Program-made: the position numbers and the translations under genes | In this document: one piece after another, positions 17,840-27,339 of the stretch | Layout of the letters: each line of letters starts with the position of its first letter | Position numbering within the stretch: the stretch's first letter is position 1 | Assembly: GCF_009696575.1 (NCBI RefSeq) | Contig: NZ_VULQ01000004.1 | Location: forward strand, 1-64,000 | Length of the DNA stretch: 64,000 nt | DNA from: Anaerococcus porci | GTDB lineage: Bacteria; Bacillota; Clostridia; Tissierellales; Peptoniphilaceae | Direction: 5' to 3' | Notes under the pieces: generated by a model | Databases searched by the model: none | The model's input: the letters and a program-made list of their open reading frames with translations, nothing else | What the model was told of the DNA's origin: nothing

Positions 17840-18648
17840 TGGATATAGAAGAAATAGAAAAATCGATAATAAAAAAATATAGGAAGGAACTTTGGTCTAA
17901 GTTTGTCAAGGCTGTCAAAAAGTTTGAGCTTATTAATGAAGGAGATAAGGTATGTTGTGCAATTTCTGGAGGAAAGGACTCACTCCTTACTGCAAAACTT
18001 GTAGAAGAGCTTCATAAACACTCAAATGTGGATTTTGAAGTAGAATATCTTTCAATGGATCCGGGATATGACTCCTACAATAGAAAGCTATTAGAAGAAA
18101 ACTTGGCTTACTTAAATATAGATGCCCATATATATGATTCAGATATCTTTGAAGTAAGTGAGAAGATTTCTGGAAACTATCCTTGTTATATGTGTGCAAG
18201 GATGAGAAGGGGATTTCTTTATGCCAAGGCCAAAGAGTTAGGTTGTAATAAGATTGCTCTAGGTCATCATATGAATGATGCCATAGAAACTACTCTTATG
18301 AATATATTCTATGCTGGGAATTTCAAGACCATGAAGCCAAAGCTTAAAGCTCAAAACTTTGAAAACATTGAGCTTATAAGGCCAATGTACTTTATAGAAG
18401 AAAAAGATATAATAGCTTGGAGGGACTATGCTGGACTTAATGCTCTAAATTGTGCCTGTACAGTAACAAAAAAAAGCGAGTCCTATACTAGAAAAAAGAT
18501 TAAAAATCTAATTGATGACTTAAAAGACGATATACCAAATCTTGAAAAATCAATCCTAAGATCTGCCGACAATGTAAATTGCGACATGGTATTAGGTTAT
18601 ACCTTAAATGGCAAAAAACATTCATTCTTGGAGGAATTTGAACAATGA
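17839..18648 (+). CDS. TtcA-like PP-loop ATPase (tRNA thiolation family)
   Basis: 269 residues of the adenine-nucleotide alpha-hydrolase superfamily. The PP-loop SGGKDSLL lies near residue 43, CYMCARMRRG provides the CxxC pair and GHHMNDAIET follows, which is the TtcA/TtuA-type arrangement; a third Cys is found in NCACTVTKKSE. Such proteins use a 4Fe-4S cluster to transfer sulphur to tRNA cytidine or related targets. Starts directly at the end of the walJ-like gene and overlaps uppP by 4 bases, so the three genes are one operon. Exact tRNA position not determinable. Confidence 0.8.
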   Translation: MDIEEIEKSIIKKYRKELWSKFVKAVKKFELINEGDKVCCAISGGKDSLLTAKLVEELHKHSNVDFEVEYLSMDPGYDSYNRKLLEENLAYLNIDAHIYDSDIFEVSEKISGNYPCYMCARMRRGFLYAKAKELGCNKIALGHHMNDAIETTLMNIFYAGNFKTMKPKLKAQNFENIELIRPMYFIEEKDIIAWRDYAGLNALNCACTVTKKSESYTRKKIKNLIDDLKDDIPNLEKSILRSADNVNCDMVLGYTLNGKKHSFLEEFEQ

Positions 18649-19529
18649 TATTAGACTTATTAAAGGTAGCTATCCTTTCAATTGTAGAGGGAGTTACAGA
18701 ATTTTTACCTGTTTCATCAACAGGACACCTTATTTTGGTAAACGAATTTGTAAAACTTGAACCAGATGGTTTTGCCAATGCTTTTAACGTTATAATCCAG
18801 CTTGGGGCTATACTCTCAGTAGTAGTTTTATATTTTAGAAAACTTAACCCTTGGGATTATGAGAAGACAAGAAACTACTTTCCCAAAAATTACAATAATT
18901 TAAATATGCAATCAAAGGCATATTATAGGCTAAGTCACCCTGACCAAAATACCATAGAATTATGGAAAAGGGTAATAATTGGGGTTATACCTGCAGGAGT
19001 TTTGGGACTTTTACTTGATGATTTTATAGATGAACACTTATTTAAGCCAATGGTCGTTGCAGCAATGCTTTTGATTTGGGGTATAATTATAATCTTGGTT
19101 GAGAATAAAAATAAAAGAGAAAAAATGCAAAGACTTGATAATCTAAGCTTGATTTCTTTTAAAACAGCCTTTTTTATAGGATGCTTTCAAGTTCTTGCAA
19201 TGGTACCAGGAACAAGTAGATCAGCTGCAACTATAATAGGAGCCATGCTTTTAGGCTTGTCAAGGGGAGCAAGTGCAGAATTCTCATTCTTTCTTGCAAT
19301 CCCAACTATGCTTGGAGCAACCCTACTTAAGGTTATTAAAAATGTATCAGGTTTTTCAGGCTATGAGTGGTTTTTAATCCTTGTAGGAATGGTTTTATCA
19401 TTTATAGTTGCCTATATAGTTATAAAGAAATTTATATCTTATGTTCAAAGAAATGATTTTATAATTTTTGGGAAGTACAGGATAGTCTTATCTATTCTTG
19501 TATTTTTATTCTTTGTAATATTTAGGTAA
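18645..19529 (+). CDS. uppP: undecaprenyl-diphosphatase UppP
   Basis: 294 residues, eight or so membrane helices. Hydrolyses undecaprenyl pyrophosphate to the monophosphate carrier for peptidoglycan and capsule synthesis; confers bacitracin tolerance. The two family signatures are intact: EGVTEFLPVSSTGHL near the N terminus and PGTSRSAATIIGAMLLGLSR in the second half. A slightly longer loop (residues ~67-110) than in E. coli UppP is normal for Firmicutes. Start overlaps the preceding stop (ATGA). Terminator follows. Confidence 0.92.
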   Translation: MILDLLKVAILSIVEGVTEFLPVSSTGHLILVNEFVKLEPDGFANAFNVIIQLGAILSVVVLYFRKLNPWDYEKTRNYFPKNYNNLNMQSKAYYRLSHPDQNTIELWKRVIIGVIPAGVLGLLLDDFIDEHLFKPMVVAAMLLIWGIIIILVENKNKREKMQRLDNLSLISFKTAFFIGCFQVLAMVPGTSRSAATIIGAMLLGLSRGASAEFSFFLAIPTMLGATLLKVIKNVSGFSGYEWFLILVGMVLSFIVAYIVIKKFISYVQRNDFIIFGKYRIVLSILVFLFFVIFR

Positions 19530-19534
19530 ATATC

Positions 19535-19559
19535 AGGGGATTTATTCCCCTTATTTTTA
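19535..19559 (+). terminator. rho-independent terminator
   Basis: AGGGGA / TCCCCT hairpin followed by TATTTTTAT directly behind uppP. Confidence 0.65.
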
Positions 19560-19586
19560 TGCTTTAAAAAAACTTACTAATGGTGT

Positions 19587-19620
19587 AAAATTAGACTAAG
19601 AGTTAAAATTAGACAAAGAG
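19587..19620 (+). repeat. 18-bp tandem direct repeat before a glycosyltransferase gene
   Basis: AAAATTAGACTAAGAG at 19587-19602 is repeated as AAAATTAGACAAAGAG at 19605-19620 with one mismatch and an 18-bp period, ending next to the start codon at 19629. The second copy supplies the ribosome site of the gene (AAAGAGGAAAA). It may be a slippage product or a regulator site. Confidence 0.5.
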
Positions 19621-19628
19621 GAAAATAG

Positions 19629-20774
19629 ATGAAAATATTATTTTTTATATCAGCATTTGCACTTTTTTATGCAATGCTAGGTTATCCAATTACTTTAATA
19701 TTACTGGATAAAATTTTAAAAAAGAAAAACAAAAAGGACTATACATATAAACCCAAGGTATCAATGATAATTTCAGCCTATAATGAAGAAAAAGTTATAG
19801 AAAAAAAACTTGAAAATATCACAAAATCAGACTACAAAAATCTCGAAATCATTATAGCCAATGACTGCTCTGATGATAGGACTGTAGAAATTTCTCAAAA
19901 TTTCATAAAGAATCATCCAGATATAGACATAAAAATAAATACAGCCAAAGACCACTTTGGAAAGACTAATGCACAAAATGAGGCAGTTGCTGTGGCTAAT
20001 GGTGAGATTATAGTTTTCTCTGATGCAAACTCCATGTTTAAGGAAGATGCTATAAAAGAACTAGTGTCATATTTTACCTCAGATGATATAGAATATGTAT
20101 GTGGTTCACTAATATATAAAAAAGATGATGATATATCAAGTGTTGTTGCAGAAAATACTTATTGGAATCTTGAGCTTAAGATGCGTGAAATAGAAAGTAA
20201 GATTGATACTATAGCTGCAGGAAATGGGGCAATCTATGCTTGTCGAAAAAAAGACTACAGACACTATAATCTTGTTTCAAGTCATGACTATGAAATGCCA
20301 CTTTATGCAGGACTTAGTAATAAAAGAGCACTTTACAATAAGGATGCCATAGCAGTAGAAAAGGCAGGAGCTACAACTGAAGATGAATTCAAAAGAAAGG
20401 TTAGGATGCAAAGAAGGATATTGACAAATATTTTTACAAACTTAAAAAGACTCAATGTATTTAAATATGGTTGGTTTTCTTTCTTTCACTTTAATCACAA
20501 GACCCTTAGGTTTTTACAAAGCTTTTTTCATATAGTTTTATTTGTAAGCAACATATTTTTGTTAAATGAAGGGCCATTTTATAAAATTACATTTTTAGGA
20601 CAAATTTTATTTTACCTAATAGCCCTACTTGGATATTTAACGAAATCTCAATCAAAATTATTATATTTTCCACTTTATTATTCTATGATGATGCTTGCAC
20701 AAATAAAGGGTGCTATCAACGAAGCAAGTGGTAAAAGCAAGCCAACATGGGAGAAGGCAGAATCAACAAGGTAG
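19629..20774 (+). CDS. family 2 glycosyltransferase, membrane anchored
   Basis: 381 residues. N-terminal membrane segment, then a GT-A domain: KVSMIISAYNEEKVIEKKL, NDCSDDRT (substrate DxD-region), GEIIVFSDANSMF and the late R-rich motif RRKVRMQRRILTN (QxxRW-like region). Two to three membrane helices at the C-terminal end (LHIVLFVSNIFLL..., YLIALLGYLT). The architecture matches processive or lipid-linked GT2 enzymes of exopolysaccharide synthesis. First gene of a five-gene glycan cluster running to 23576. Confidence 0.82.
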   Translation: MKILFFISAFALFYAMLGYPITLILLDKILKKKNKKDYTYKPKVSMIISAYNEEKVIEKKLENITKSDYKNLEIIIANDCSDDRTVEISQNFIKNHPDIDIKINTAKDHFGKTNAQNEAVAVANGEIIVFSDANSMFKEDAIKELVSYFTSDDIEYVCGSLIYKKDDDISSVVAENTYWNLELKMREIESKIDTIAAGNGAIYACRKKDYRHYNLVSSHDYEMPLYAGLSNKRALYNKDAIAVEKAGATTEDEFKRKVRMQRRILTNIFTNLKRLNVFKYGWFSFFHFNHKTLRFLQSFFHIVLFVSNIFLLNEGPFYKITFLGQILFYLIALLGYLTKSQSKLLYFPLYYSMMMLAQIKGAINEASGKSKPTWEKAESTR

Positions 20775-20778
20775 AATT

Positions 20779-21558
20779 ATGAGATTAGAAGTATTAGTAT
20801 CAACTATGCATCAAAATAGCATAGACTTTTATAAGAAATTAAATATAAAATCAGATTGCATAATAATAAATCAAACTGATAAAGAAAACTATGATGAAGT
20901 GATAGATAAAGGCCACAAGATAAGGATGATATCTACAAAAACAAGGGGACTTGGTAGGAGTAGAAATATTGGATTATTAAATTCTAAAGCTGATATAATA
21001 TTATTATGTGATGATGATGAAGTATTTGAAGATGATTATGTTGAAAAAGTTAAATCGGAATTTGAAAATTATTCTGATACACATTTTTTCATAATGAAGA
21101 CTATAATTTATCAAAATGGAGAAGAGATTATAAAGGTAAAAGATGATAGTGAACTTAAACTATATAATAGTTTAAAATATGGGTCAGTTCACTTTGCCTT
21201 TAAAAGAGAAGTAATAGAAAAGTACAATATGTCATTTTCGACTTACTTTGGAGCAGGTACAAATCATGGCTCAGGTGAGGATTCTTTATTTCTAAGAGAT
21301 GCTTTCAAAAATAATCTTAAAGTAAGATCATCAAATAAGCTTATTGCAAAAGTATACAACGATGAGTCTACATGGTTTACAGGCTATGATGAAAAACATT
21401 TTTTTGATAAAGGAGTGCTTTCTAAGGCTTTATTTCCCAAAGCTTATAGGTTATATATAGAATACTACCTAAAAGGTCACGAAAAATTAATGATAAATAT
21501 AGATAAAAAGACAGCTAGAAAGAAGATGTTGGAAGGGGCGAAATATTTTGGAGGTTAA
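20779..21558 (+). CDS. family 2-like glycosyltransferase
   Basis: 259 residues from ATG 20779, which follows an AAGG site; the open frame extends further upstream but only inside the previous gene. GRSRNIGLLNSKADIILLCDDDEVFEDDY is the nucleotide-sugar/metal-binding section of a GT-A enzyme (DDD), and GAGTNHGSGEDSLFLRDA the acceptor/catalytic region found in GT2-like proteins with a GEDS/ED motif. No membrane segments. Likely adds a sugar in the same glycan pathway as the preceding membrane-bound enzyme. Its stop is 1 base from the next start region. Confidence 0.78.
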   Translation: MRLEVLVSTMHQNSIDFYKKLNIKSDCIIINQTDKENYDEVIDKGHKIRMISTKTRGLGRSRNIGLLNSKADIILLCDDDEVFEDDYVEKVKSEFENYSDTHFFIMKTIIYQNGEEIIKVKDDSELKLYNSLKYGSVHFAFKREVIEKYNMSFSTYFGAGTNHGSGEDSLFLRDAFKNNLKVRSSNKLIAKVYNDESTWFTGYDEKHFFDKGVLSKALFPKAYRLYIEYYLKGHEKLMINIDKKTARKKMLEGAKYFGG

Positions 21559-21559
21559 G

Positions 21560-22468
21560 ATGAAAAAGAAAAAATCGATATTAAGCGTTATACCCAAAGC
21601 TCTAGTTTTTGGTATTATAGTGGGTATAGGATTTTACTTTTTGGCACCAAGACTTGGTCTTAAAAGTTATAGGGCGCAAGCCAAAATACTTACAACTGAT
21701 ACTAAAAATATAGAAAAAGATGATAAGACTGCCTACACTTATGCAGAAACTATAAATTCAGATGCTATTAAAAATAAGGTTATAGAAAATCTAAAACTTA
21801 ATTTAAATCCAGCAGAACTTGACGAAAAGATGGATATTGATACAGTATCAAACACCCATATTATTAATATAAATGTAAAAGATAGTGTAAAATTAAGGGC
21901 AGAAGACATAGCAGATGAGTATGCAGATCTTACGGTTTCAGTAATAAATCAATTATATAATGCAAATGCCAAAGTTCTTGACTATGCTTATCAAAACGGA
22001 TCTTTATTAAAGCCTTCGGCAGAAATGACAACTAGAGTTGGTCTTGCAGCCTTTGTAACATATTTTATCCTATCTTCTTTGCGAATATTCTTATCAAACT
22101 CTAGAATAGAAGATGAAATTATAGACGACAATAGAAAAGTTATAAGAAAAGTAGTCTTTGAAGAAGATAATGATAATGAAAAAGCTAAAGATTATGAAGA
22201 TAAAGAAGAAATTGAAGAGAATAAAGATAATGAAGAATTTGTAGTTTATGAAGAAGTTGAAGAAGACAAAGAAGATGAAAAAACTAAGGAATCTGTAAAA
22301 ATAGATGAGTTCAATAAAGTAGAAGAAGACTATGGATATAGGTATAAGAATACTAAAGAGGATAAAGAAGAAAATGTAGAAACAAGGGAAATATTCATAA
22401 ATGACGGTAAAAAATATATGATTATATCTGATATACCAAAATATGAAGATGGTGATTTAGATGTTTAA
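21560..22468 (+). CDS. CpsC/Wzz-like chain-length protein with long acidic tail
   Basis: 302 residues from ATG 21560 (GGAGG nine bases upstream). Layout: N-terminal membrane helix (residues ~9-28), an extracytoplasmic Wzz-type domain (SYRAQAKILTTDT..., NIN-VKDS), a second helix around 165-180, then a cytosolic tail of ~115 residues very rich in Glu, Asp and Lys with seven tyrosines, three of them in EEDYGYRYKN. Wzz/CpsC proteins set polysaccharide chain length and activate a BY-kinase partner. The partner gene overlaps by 8 bases. The long charged tail is unusual, and tyrosine clusters normally sit at the end of the kinase, not here. Confidence 0.72.
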   Translation: MKKKKSILSVIPKALVFGIIVGIGFYFLAPRLGLKSYRAQAKILTTDTKNIEKDDKTAYTYAETINSDAIKNKVIENLKLNLNPAELDEKMDIDTVSNTHIININVKDSVKLRAEDIADEYADLTVSVINQLYNANAKVLDYAYQNGSLLKPSAEMTTRVGLAAFVTYFILSSLRIFLSNSRIEDEIIDDNRKVIRKVVFEEDNDNEKAKDYEDKEEIEENKDNEEFVVYEEVEEDKEDEKTKESVKIDEFNKVEEDYGYRYKNTKEDKEENVETREIFINDGKKYMIISDIPKYEDGDLDV

Positions 22469-23066
22469 TAAGAACAAGAATTTAAGAGTAAAAAAAGCTT
22501 TTGAAAATCTTAAAGATAACTTTATAAAGTCGGTTGATAGACACGAAGTTATTCAATTTGTACCAGCTACTGAAAAAATAGATAAGACTTCTATAATTCT
22601 CAATCTTGGAAGAATACTCACGAAAAATGGATATAAGGTCATAATAATAGAATCAGACTTTAGAAATCCAACACTTTCTGAAAAGGCAGAAGTTGAGATA
22701 AATAGGGGACTAGTTGATATATTAGAAAAAGAAAGACCTTATGAAAATTATATTATAAATGATTCCATAGAAAAAGGGCTTGATATGATACTTGCTCCGG
22801 AAAAAAGAGAAGACACTCTAGGTTTTCTTGATATAGATAGGCTTGATGATATATTTTACTTACTTTCTGAAAAGTACGACTATATCTTACTTGATACAGC
22901 AAGCAATGAAAAAAATGATGATGCACATTTTTATGCTGACTTAGTAGACTCAGTAATGATTCTTGCACCTAAAAAAGATTTCAGGGACAAAAAATTAAAA
23001 AATGCCCTAGAAAAGCTTGAAAATGTTGGGGCAAAAATAAGTGCAATCATAAAAACAGAAAAATAA
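22461..23066 (+). CDS. CpsD/ParA-like protein with degenerate Walker A (BY-kinase relative)
   Basis: 201 residues of the BY-kinase/MinD fold. KNGYKVIIIESDFRNP stands where Walker A-prime (DADLRNP) is expected, and YDYILLDTAS is Walker B. The Walker A loop reads PATEKIDKTS: the invariant glycines are lost although Lys-Thr remain. The C terminus stops at AIIKTEK with no tyrosine cluster. ATP binding and autokinase activity are therefore doubtful, and it may act as a structural partner of the upstream CpsC-like protein. Overlaps that gene by 8 bases. Confidence 0.7.
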   Translation: MFNKNKNLRVKKAFENLKDNFIKSVDRHEVIQFVPATEKIDKTSIILNLGRILTKNGYKVIIIESDFRNPTLSEKAEVEINRGLVDILEKERPYENYIINDSIEKGLDMILAPEKREDTLGFLDIDRLDDIFYLLSEKYDYILLDTASNEKNDDAHFYADLVDSVMILAPKKDFRDKKLKNALEKLENVGAKISAIIKTEK

Positions 23067-23075
23067 GGAGCTATT

Positions 23076-23576
23076 ATGAAAAAGAAAATTTTATTTATTT
23101 TAAGCCTTGGACTTATCTTGTCTGCTTGTCAAAAAGAAGACTACAAGTCTCAAAGACATCCTGAAGAAAACAATAAAAGCCAAGTTGAAGCCAATGTACA
23201 ATATAGTAAAAAAGATAAATCTAATGACACAAGTAATGCTAAACTTAAAAAAGAGAATCCATCAGAAGAGAAAAAGGATGAGAAAAATGCATCCAATACA
23301 GACAATAAAGAAAATAAAAAGATAGAGAATGAAGAAGAAAAAACAAAAAATCAAGATGAAAAAACAGAAAATAAAGATGAAAATATAGAAGGTTCATTTA
23401 CAGTAGATAATATAACAAATATCAGACGAAATACAACAACAGACTCAGAAATAGTAGCAAAATTACAACCAGGGAATATAGTAAACAGAACAGAAATTGA
23501 TGGAGAGTGGTCAAAGGTTATATTCGAGTCATATGAAGGATATATCTTGACAGAACTTCTTGTTCCAGCAAATTAA
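23076..23576 (+). CDS. lipoprotein with C-terminal bacterial SH3 domain
   Basis: 166 residues. Lipobox LSACQ gives a lipidated Cys18 after a hydrophobic signal. Residues ~25-105 are a Lys/Glu/Asn-rich spacer likely to cross the wall, and the last ~60 residues form an SH3b domain (NIRRNTTTDSEIVAKLQPGNIV, GEWSKVIFESYEGYI) that would bind peptidoglycan or a protein partner. Last gene of the glycan cluster; AAGGAG precedes the ATG and a terminator follows the stop. Confidence 0.82.
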   Translation: MKKKILFILSLGLILSACQKEDYKSQRHPEENNKSQVEANVQYSKKDKSNDTSNAKLKKENPSEEKKDEKNASNTDNKENKKIENEEEKTKNQDEKTENKDENIEGSFTVDNITNIRRNTTTDSEIVAKLQPGNIVNRTEIDGEWSKVIFESYEGYILTELLVPAN

Positions 23577-23591
23577 TATCTATTTTTAATG

Positions 23592-23616
23592 TAGGGCAAA
23601 AAAGCCCTATTTTTTA
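23592..23616 (+). terminator. rho-independent terminator
   Basis: TAGGGC AAAAAA GCCCTA stem-loop followed by TTTTTTAT, 15 bases after the SH3-lipoprotein stop codon. Confidence 0.8.
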
Positions 23617-24162
23617 TATCTGTATATAATTTATTATTCATATTATGGTGAAAGAACTTTATACTTTTAAAAATTATACATATATATAATTGTGTAAAAA
23701 AAGTCATTTGAAAGCTTATCTAGTAGAATATTTTAAAAATAAATAGGTAAATCAAATTACCTAATTAAATCTTACAATCAATTGTTTGAAAAAAGATAGG
23801 TATTTATGTAGTAAAGCTATCTAATATAGAGATACTGACGGATAATATAAATGTAAGTAAAAGTGAAAATAGTAACTTTAAAGCTAAGAATAACAAAGGT
23901 AATAGAAAATCTATGTGAAAAACCTATAAAAGCACTTTTTAAATAAGGACATAAAACTATCTTGTTTAGAATATTCATGTAAATGTCAAATTATAATTTA
24001 ACAAAAAATAGTAGTATATACCTATAATAATAAAAATAAGACTATAGCAAGCTTGATGAGCTTTTTAGAACCTATCTTTTGTAAGGCACTAAAGCTTGAG
24101 ATAGATACATAGTCATCTCTTGGTAAAGAATGGTGTTTTTTTAATATATATTGCTATTTTTA
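23617..24162. other. non-coding AT-rich stretch
   Basis: No open frame with coding character. The part at ~23620-23675 resembles the stretch at ~28765-28830 (shared TTATTCATATTA...GAA...CTTTATACTTT). It may be a decayed repeat. No riboswitch that I recognise precedes the SAM-hydrolase operon. Confidence 0.35.
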
Positions 24163-24190
24163 TTGACTAGGTCTATTTTTTAAATATAAT
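24163..24190 (+). promoter_or_regulatory. promoter of the DUF62-ECF operon
   Basis: TTGACT (24163-24168), 16-bp spacer, TATAAT (24185-24190). The first ATG of the operon is 47 bases downstream of the -10 box, leaving a short leader with an AGGGGGAT ribosome site. Confidence 0.7.
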
Positions 24191-24236
24191 TAAATTATAT
24201 GATAATTTCATATGAATTATTTTTAGGGGGATAAAA

Positions 24237-25073
24237 ATGAGTACACTAGTTTTTCAATCTGACTTTGGTTTAGGTGATGGTGCAGTTTCTGCAATGCATG
24301 GAGTTAGCAACATGGTAAATCCTGATATCAAAGTTGATGATTTAACTCATGAAATCAAGCCATACGATATATTTGAAGCGTCATATAGGCTCTTACAAAC
24401 TATTTCTTACTGGCCAGAAGGAACAGTTTTTGTATCTGTAGTTGATCCTGGGGTAGGTTCTGATAGACATTCTATAGTAGTCAAAACAAATTCAAACCAC
24501 TATATAGTAACACCTGATAATGGAACTATTTCTCATGTGGCAAAATTTATTGGACTTAAATCAGCAAAAATTATAGATGAGCTTAAGGATAGGCTACCAT
24601 TTTCAGAAAATAGCCATACCTTCCATGGTAGGGATGTTTATGCCTATAATGGTGCAAAACTTGCAACAAACGAAGACTATTATGAAAAGCTTAAATCTTG
24701 TGAAATAAAGAATCTCGTGATTAAGGATATTAAAGAAGCTACAATTACAAATGGAGTTATTGAAGGAACAATTGATATACTTGATATTAGATTTGGCTCT
24801 TTATGGACAAATATAAGCCTAGATCTTTTAAAAAAAGTTGGTATAAATCAAGGCGATAGCATCAAAGTCACAATTTATAATAAAGAAATTAAAAAATATG
24901 AAAATCAAATGACTTTTGGTCATTCATTTTCAGATGTTGCTCTTGGTGAAACTATAGCCTATATCAATTCGCTAATTAACTTAGGAATTGCTATAAATCA
25001 AGCGTCATTTTCAGATACTTATCAAATAGGAACAGGATCTGATTGGATAATTTATATTAGAAAGGAAAAATAA
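24237..25073 (+). CDS. SAM hydroxide adenosyltransferase / SAM hydrolase (DUF62)
   Basis: 278 residues. Converts S-adenosylmethionine and water to adenosine and methionine in the DUF62 family related to fluorinase and chlorinase. Landmarks: QSDFGLGDG at the N terminus, [15 protein letters not shown] with the conserved Asp and Arg, [18 protein letters not shown], and a C-terminal beta-barrel domain. The stop overlaps the start of the S-component gene by 1 base (TAATGA-type junction), tying it to an ECF transporter. This suggests that the transported compound is linked to adenosine or methionine, though cargo is not shown by sequence. Confidence 0.85.
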   Translation: MSTLVFQSDFGLGDGAVSAMHGVSNMVNPDIKVDDLTHEIKPYDIFEASYRLLQTISYWPEGTVFVSVVDPGVGSDRHSIVVKTNSNHYIVTPDNGTISHVAKFIGLKSAKIIDELKDRLPFSENSHTFHGRDVYAYNGAKLATNEDYYEKLKSCEIKNLVIKDIKEATITNGVIEGTIDILDIRFGSLWTNISLDLLKKVGINQGDSIKVTIYNKEIKKYENQMTFGHSFSDVALGETIAYINSLINLGIAINQASFSDTYQIGTGSDWIIYIRKEK

Positions 25074-25624
25074 TGAAAAAGAATAATTCGATTACAACAA
25101 TAGTAGCAATTGGTATTGGTGCGGCAGTATTTTTTATCTTAGGTAGATTTTTATCTATTCCAGTTGGCTTTATTCCTAATACATCAATTGAAACAACCTA
25201 TCCATTTTTAGCACTTATGTCAGTACTTTTTGGACCAGTAGCAGGAGCATTAATTGGCTTTATAGGACATGCAATTAAAGATCTTTTAACATATGGTCTT
25301 TGGTGGTCATGGGTTATCTCATCTGGGGTAACAGGTTTGGGTTATGGACTTGTAGGCAAAAATCTAAATCTTAGAAATGGTGAATTTACAAAAAAAGACA
25401 TTATCAAATTTAATATTGGACAAGTAATCACAAATATAGTAGCCTGGGCTGTTGTTGCTCCAATTTTAGATATCCTTATCTATTCAGAGCCGGCAAACAA
25501 GGTATTTACACAAGGTCTAGTTTCAGCAGGACTTAACTCACTAGCTGTAGCAATCCTTGGTACAATTTTAATCACAGCCTATGCTAAAACTCAAATAAAA
25601 GAAGGTTCATTAAGTAGAGATTAA
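25073..25624 (+). CDS. ECF transporter S component (UPF0397-like)
   Basis: 183 residues with five to six membrane helices; [47 protein letters not shown] is characteristic of UPF0397 proteins, which form an ECF S-component group always paired with a dedicated double ATPase and EcfT. The last C-terminal residues are charged. It sits between a SAM hydrolase and the ATPase gene, starts immediately at the previous stop and ends 2 bases before the next ATG. It is the substrate-binding subunit of a complete group I ECF importer; substrate unknown, adenosine- or methionine-derived compounds are a guess from context. Confidence 0.85.
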   Translation: MKKNNSITTIVAIGIGAAVFFILGRFLSIPVGFIPNTSIETTYPFLALMSVLFGPVAGALIGFIGHAIKDLLTYGLWWSWVISSGVTGLGYGLVGKNLNLRNGEFTKKDIIKFNIGQVITNIVAWAVVAPILDILIYSEPANKVFTQGLVSAGLNSLAVAILGTILITAYAKTQIKEGSLSRD

Positions 25625-25626
25625 TT

Positions 25627-27339
25627 ATGGAAGTTAAAAAGCAACTACTAGTAAAATTTAATAAATACAATTTTAAGTATAAGTCTCAAAAAGCTCCAAC
25701 CCTTTATGATGTTGACTTAGAGATAAAGGAAGGGGAAAAAATTGTAATAGTAGGCCCATCTGGCTCTGGGAAGTCAACTCTTGCTAAAAGTCTAAATGGG
25801 CAAATTCCTAATACTTTTGATGGCAATATACTAGGTGATTGCTTTATAGATGGTAAAAAACTAAAGGAATCTTCGATATTTGATTTATCCCTATCAGTAG
25901 GAACAGTTCTTCAAGATACAGACGGTCAATTTGTAGGTCTTACAGTAGCAGAAGATATAGCATTTTCTTTAGAAAATGACAATGTCCATATAGAAAAAAT
26001 GCGAGAAATAGTCCATAAGTGGGCAGATGAATTAAATATTAAATACCTACTAGATAGAAAACCATCTGATCTATCCGGAGGTCAAAAACAGACTGTATCA
26101 ATTGCAGGAGTATTAGTTTCAGATGTTCCAATTTTATTATTAGATGAACCACTTGCAAACCTAGATCCAAAAAGCGGGCGAGCTACTATGGAGCTTGTAA
26201 AAAACTTATCGGAAAGACGAGGCTATACAGTAATTGTAATAGAGCACAGGCTCGAGGAAGCCTTACTTTTAGATCCAGATAGGATTGTGGCAGTAAGTGA
26301 TGGAAAAATTGTTGCAGATGATAATCCTACAAATATATTAAAATCAGGTATTTTAGACAAGATAGGTATTAGAAAGCCCTTATATATAGATGCTTTAAAT
26401 TATGCGAGTATTGATCTTAGTAAATATAAGGATTTATCAGATATAAGTAAGATTGATTTTTGTTATGAGGACTTATTAAAATTAAGAGATTGGTCAAATC
26501 AAATTGCTTATAAAGAAGACCACAAAGAGGCTATTAGAGAAATAAATATAAACAATCTTTCTTTTTCTTATGGTAAGGTAGAAGTTTTAAAAAACATAAA
26601 TTTAACTATTAATAAGGGAGAAATCATCTCTATTGTTGGGCCAAATGGTGCAGGTAAATCAACGCTTGCTAAGCTCTTATGTGGATTTTTAAGACCAAAT
26701 AGTGGTTCTATAATAATTGAGGATGTAGATACAAAAACTCTTTCAATTAAGGAAATTGCTGATAAGATTGGCTTTGTGCTTCAAAACCCAAATGCTATGA
26801 TTTCAAAGACAATGATTTTTGATGAAGTTGCCTTTGGTCTTAGGGTAAGGGGAGTAGAGGAGAAAGAATTAAAGGAAAGGGTTGAAAAAATTTTAAAGGT
26901 TTGTGGGCTTTATCCATTTAGAAATTGGCCAATAGCTGCTCTCTCATATGGACAAAAAAGAAGAGTAACTATTGCATCAATTCTTGTTTTAAATCCGTCT
27001 GTAATTATTTTAGATGAGCCAACTGCAGGTCAGGATTTTAGGAATTATACACAAATGATGGAATTTATCGGTAAGCTAAACAGAGAATATGGACTAACAA
27101 TCCTTATGATAAGCCACGATATGCATTTAATCCAAGAATACACAGATAGGTCTATAGTTGTAGCTGACAAAAATATCTTAGCAGATTTAAAACCTGCTGA
27201 ACTTTTCTCAAATAAGGATTTAATAAAAGCTGCAAATCTTGCAGAAACCTCTCTGTTTACTCTTGGCAAAAAGATAAAAGGTGTGAATCCAAAAGATTTT
27301 ATAGAAAGATTTATTTCTTATGAAAGGGGTAGAAAATGA
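25627..27339 (+). CDS. ECF transporter duplicated ATPase (EcfA-EcfA' fusion)
   Basis: 570 residues with two complete ABC ATPase domains in tandem. Domain 1 (to ~260): Walker A GPSGSGKST, signature LSGGQKQTVS, Walker B PILLLDEPLANLDP, switch His in IEHR. Domain 2 (from ~300): Walker A GPNGAGKST, signature-like LSYGQKRRVT, Walker B VIILDEPTAGQD, His in ISHDMH. The second signature has Y in place of the first G, common in ECF ATPases. Drives import with the adjacent S and T subunits. Overlaps ecfT by 4 bases. Confidence 0.9.
   Translation: MEVKKQLLVKFNKYNFKYKSQKAPTLYDVDLEIKEGEKIVIVGPSGSGKSTLAKSLNGQIPNTFDGNILGDCFIDGKKLKESSIFDLSLSVGTVLQDTDGQFVGLTVAEDIAFSLENDNVHIEKMREIVHKWADELNIKYLLDRKPSDLSGGQKQTVSIAGVLVSDVPILLLDEPLANLDPKSGRATMELVKNLSERRGYTVIVIEHRLEEALLLDPDRIVAVSDGKIVADDNPTNILKSGILDKIGIRKPLYIDALNYASIDLSKYKDLSDISKIDFCYEDLLKLRDWSNQIAYKEDHKEAIREININNLSFSYGKVEVLKNINLTINKGEIISIVGPNGAGKSTLAKLLCGFLRPNSGSIIIEDVDTKTLSIKEIADKIGFVLQNPNAMISKTMIFDEVAFGLRVRGVEEKELKERVEKILKVCGLYPFRNWPIAALSYGQKRRVTIASILVLNPSVIILDEPTAGQDFRNYTQMMEFIGKLNREYGLTILMISHDMHLIQEYTDRSIVVADKNILADLKPAELFSNKDLIKAANLAETSLFTLGKKIKGVNPKDFIERFISYERGRK

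Noticed and set aside
23700-24160. SAM or purine riboswitch before the DUF62-ECF operon
   Set aside because: No conserved junction motifs are seen, and the promoter at 24163 leaves only a ~40-base leader.
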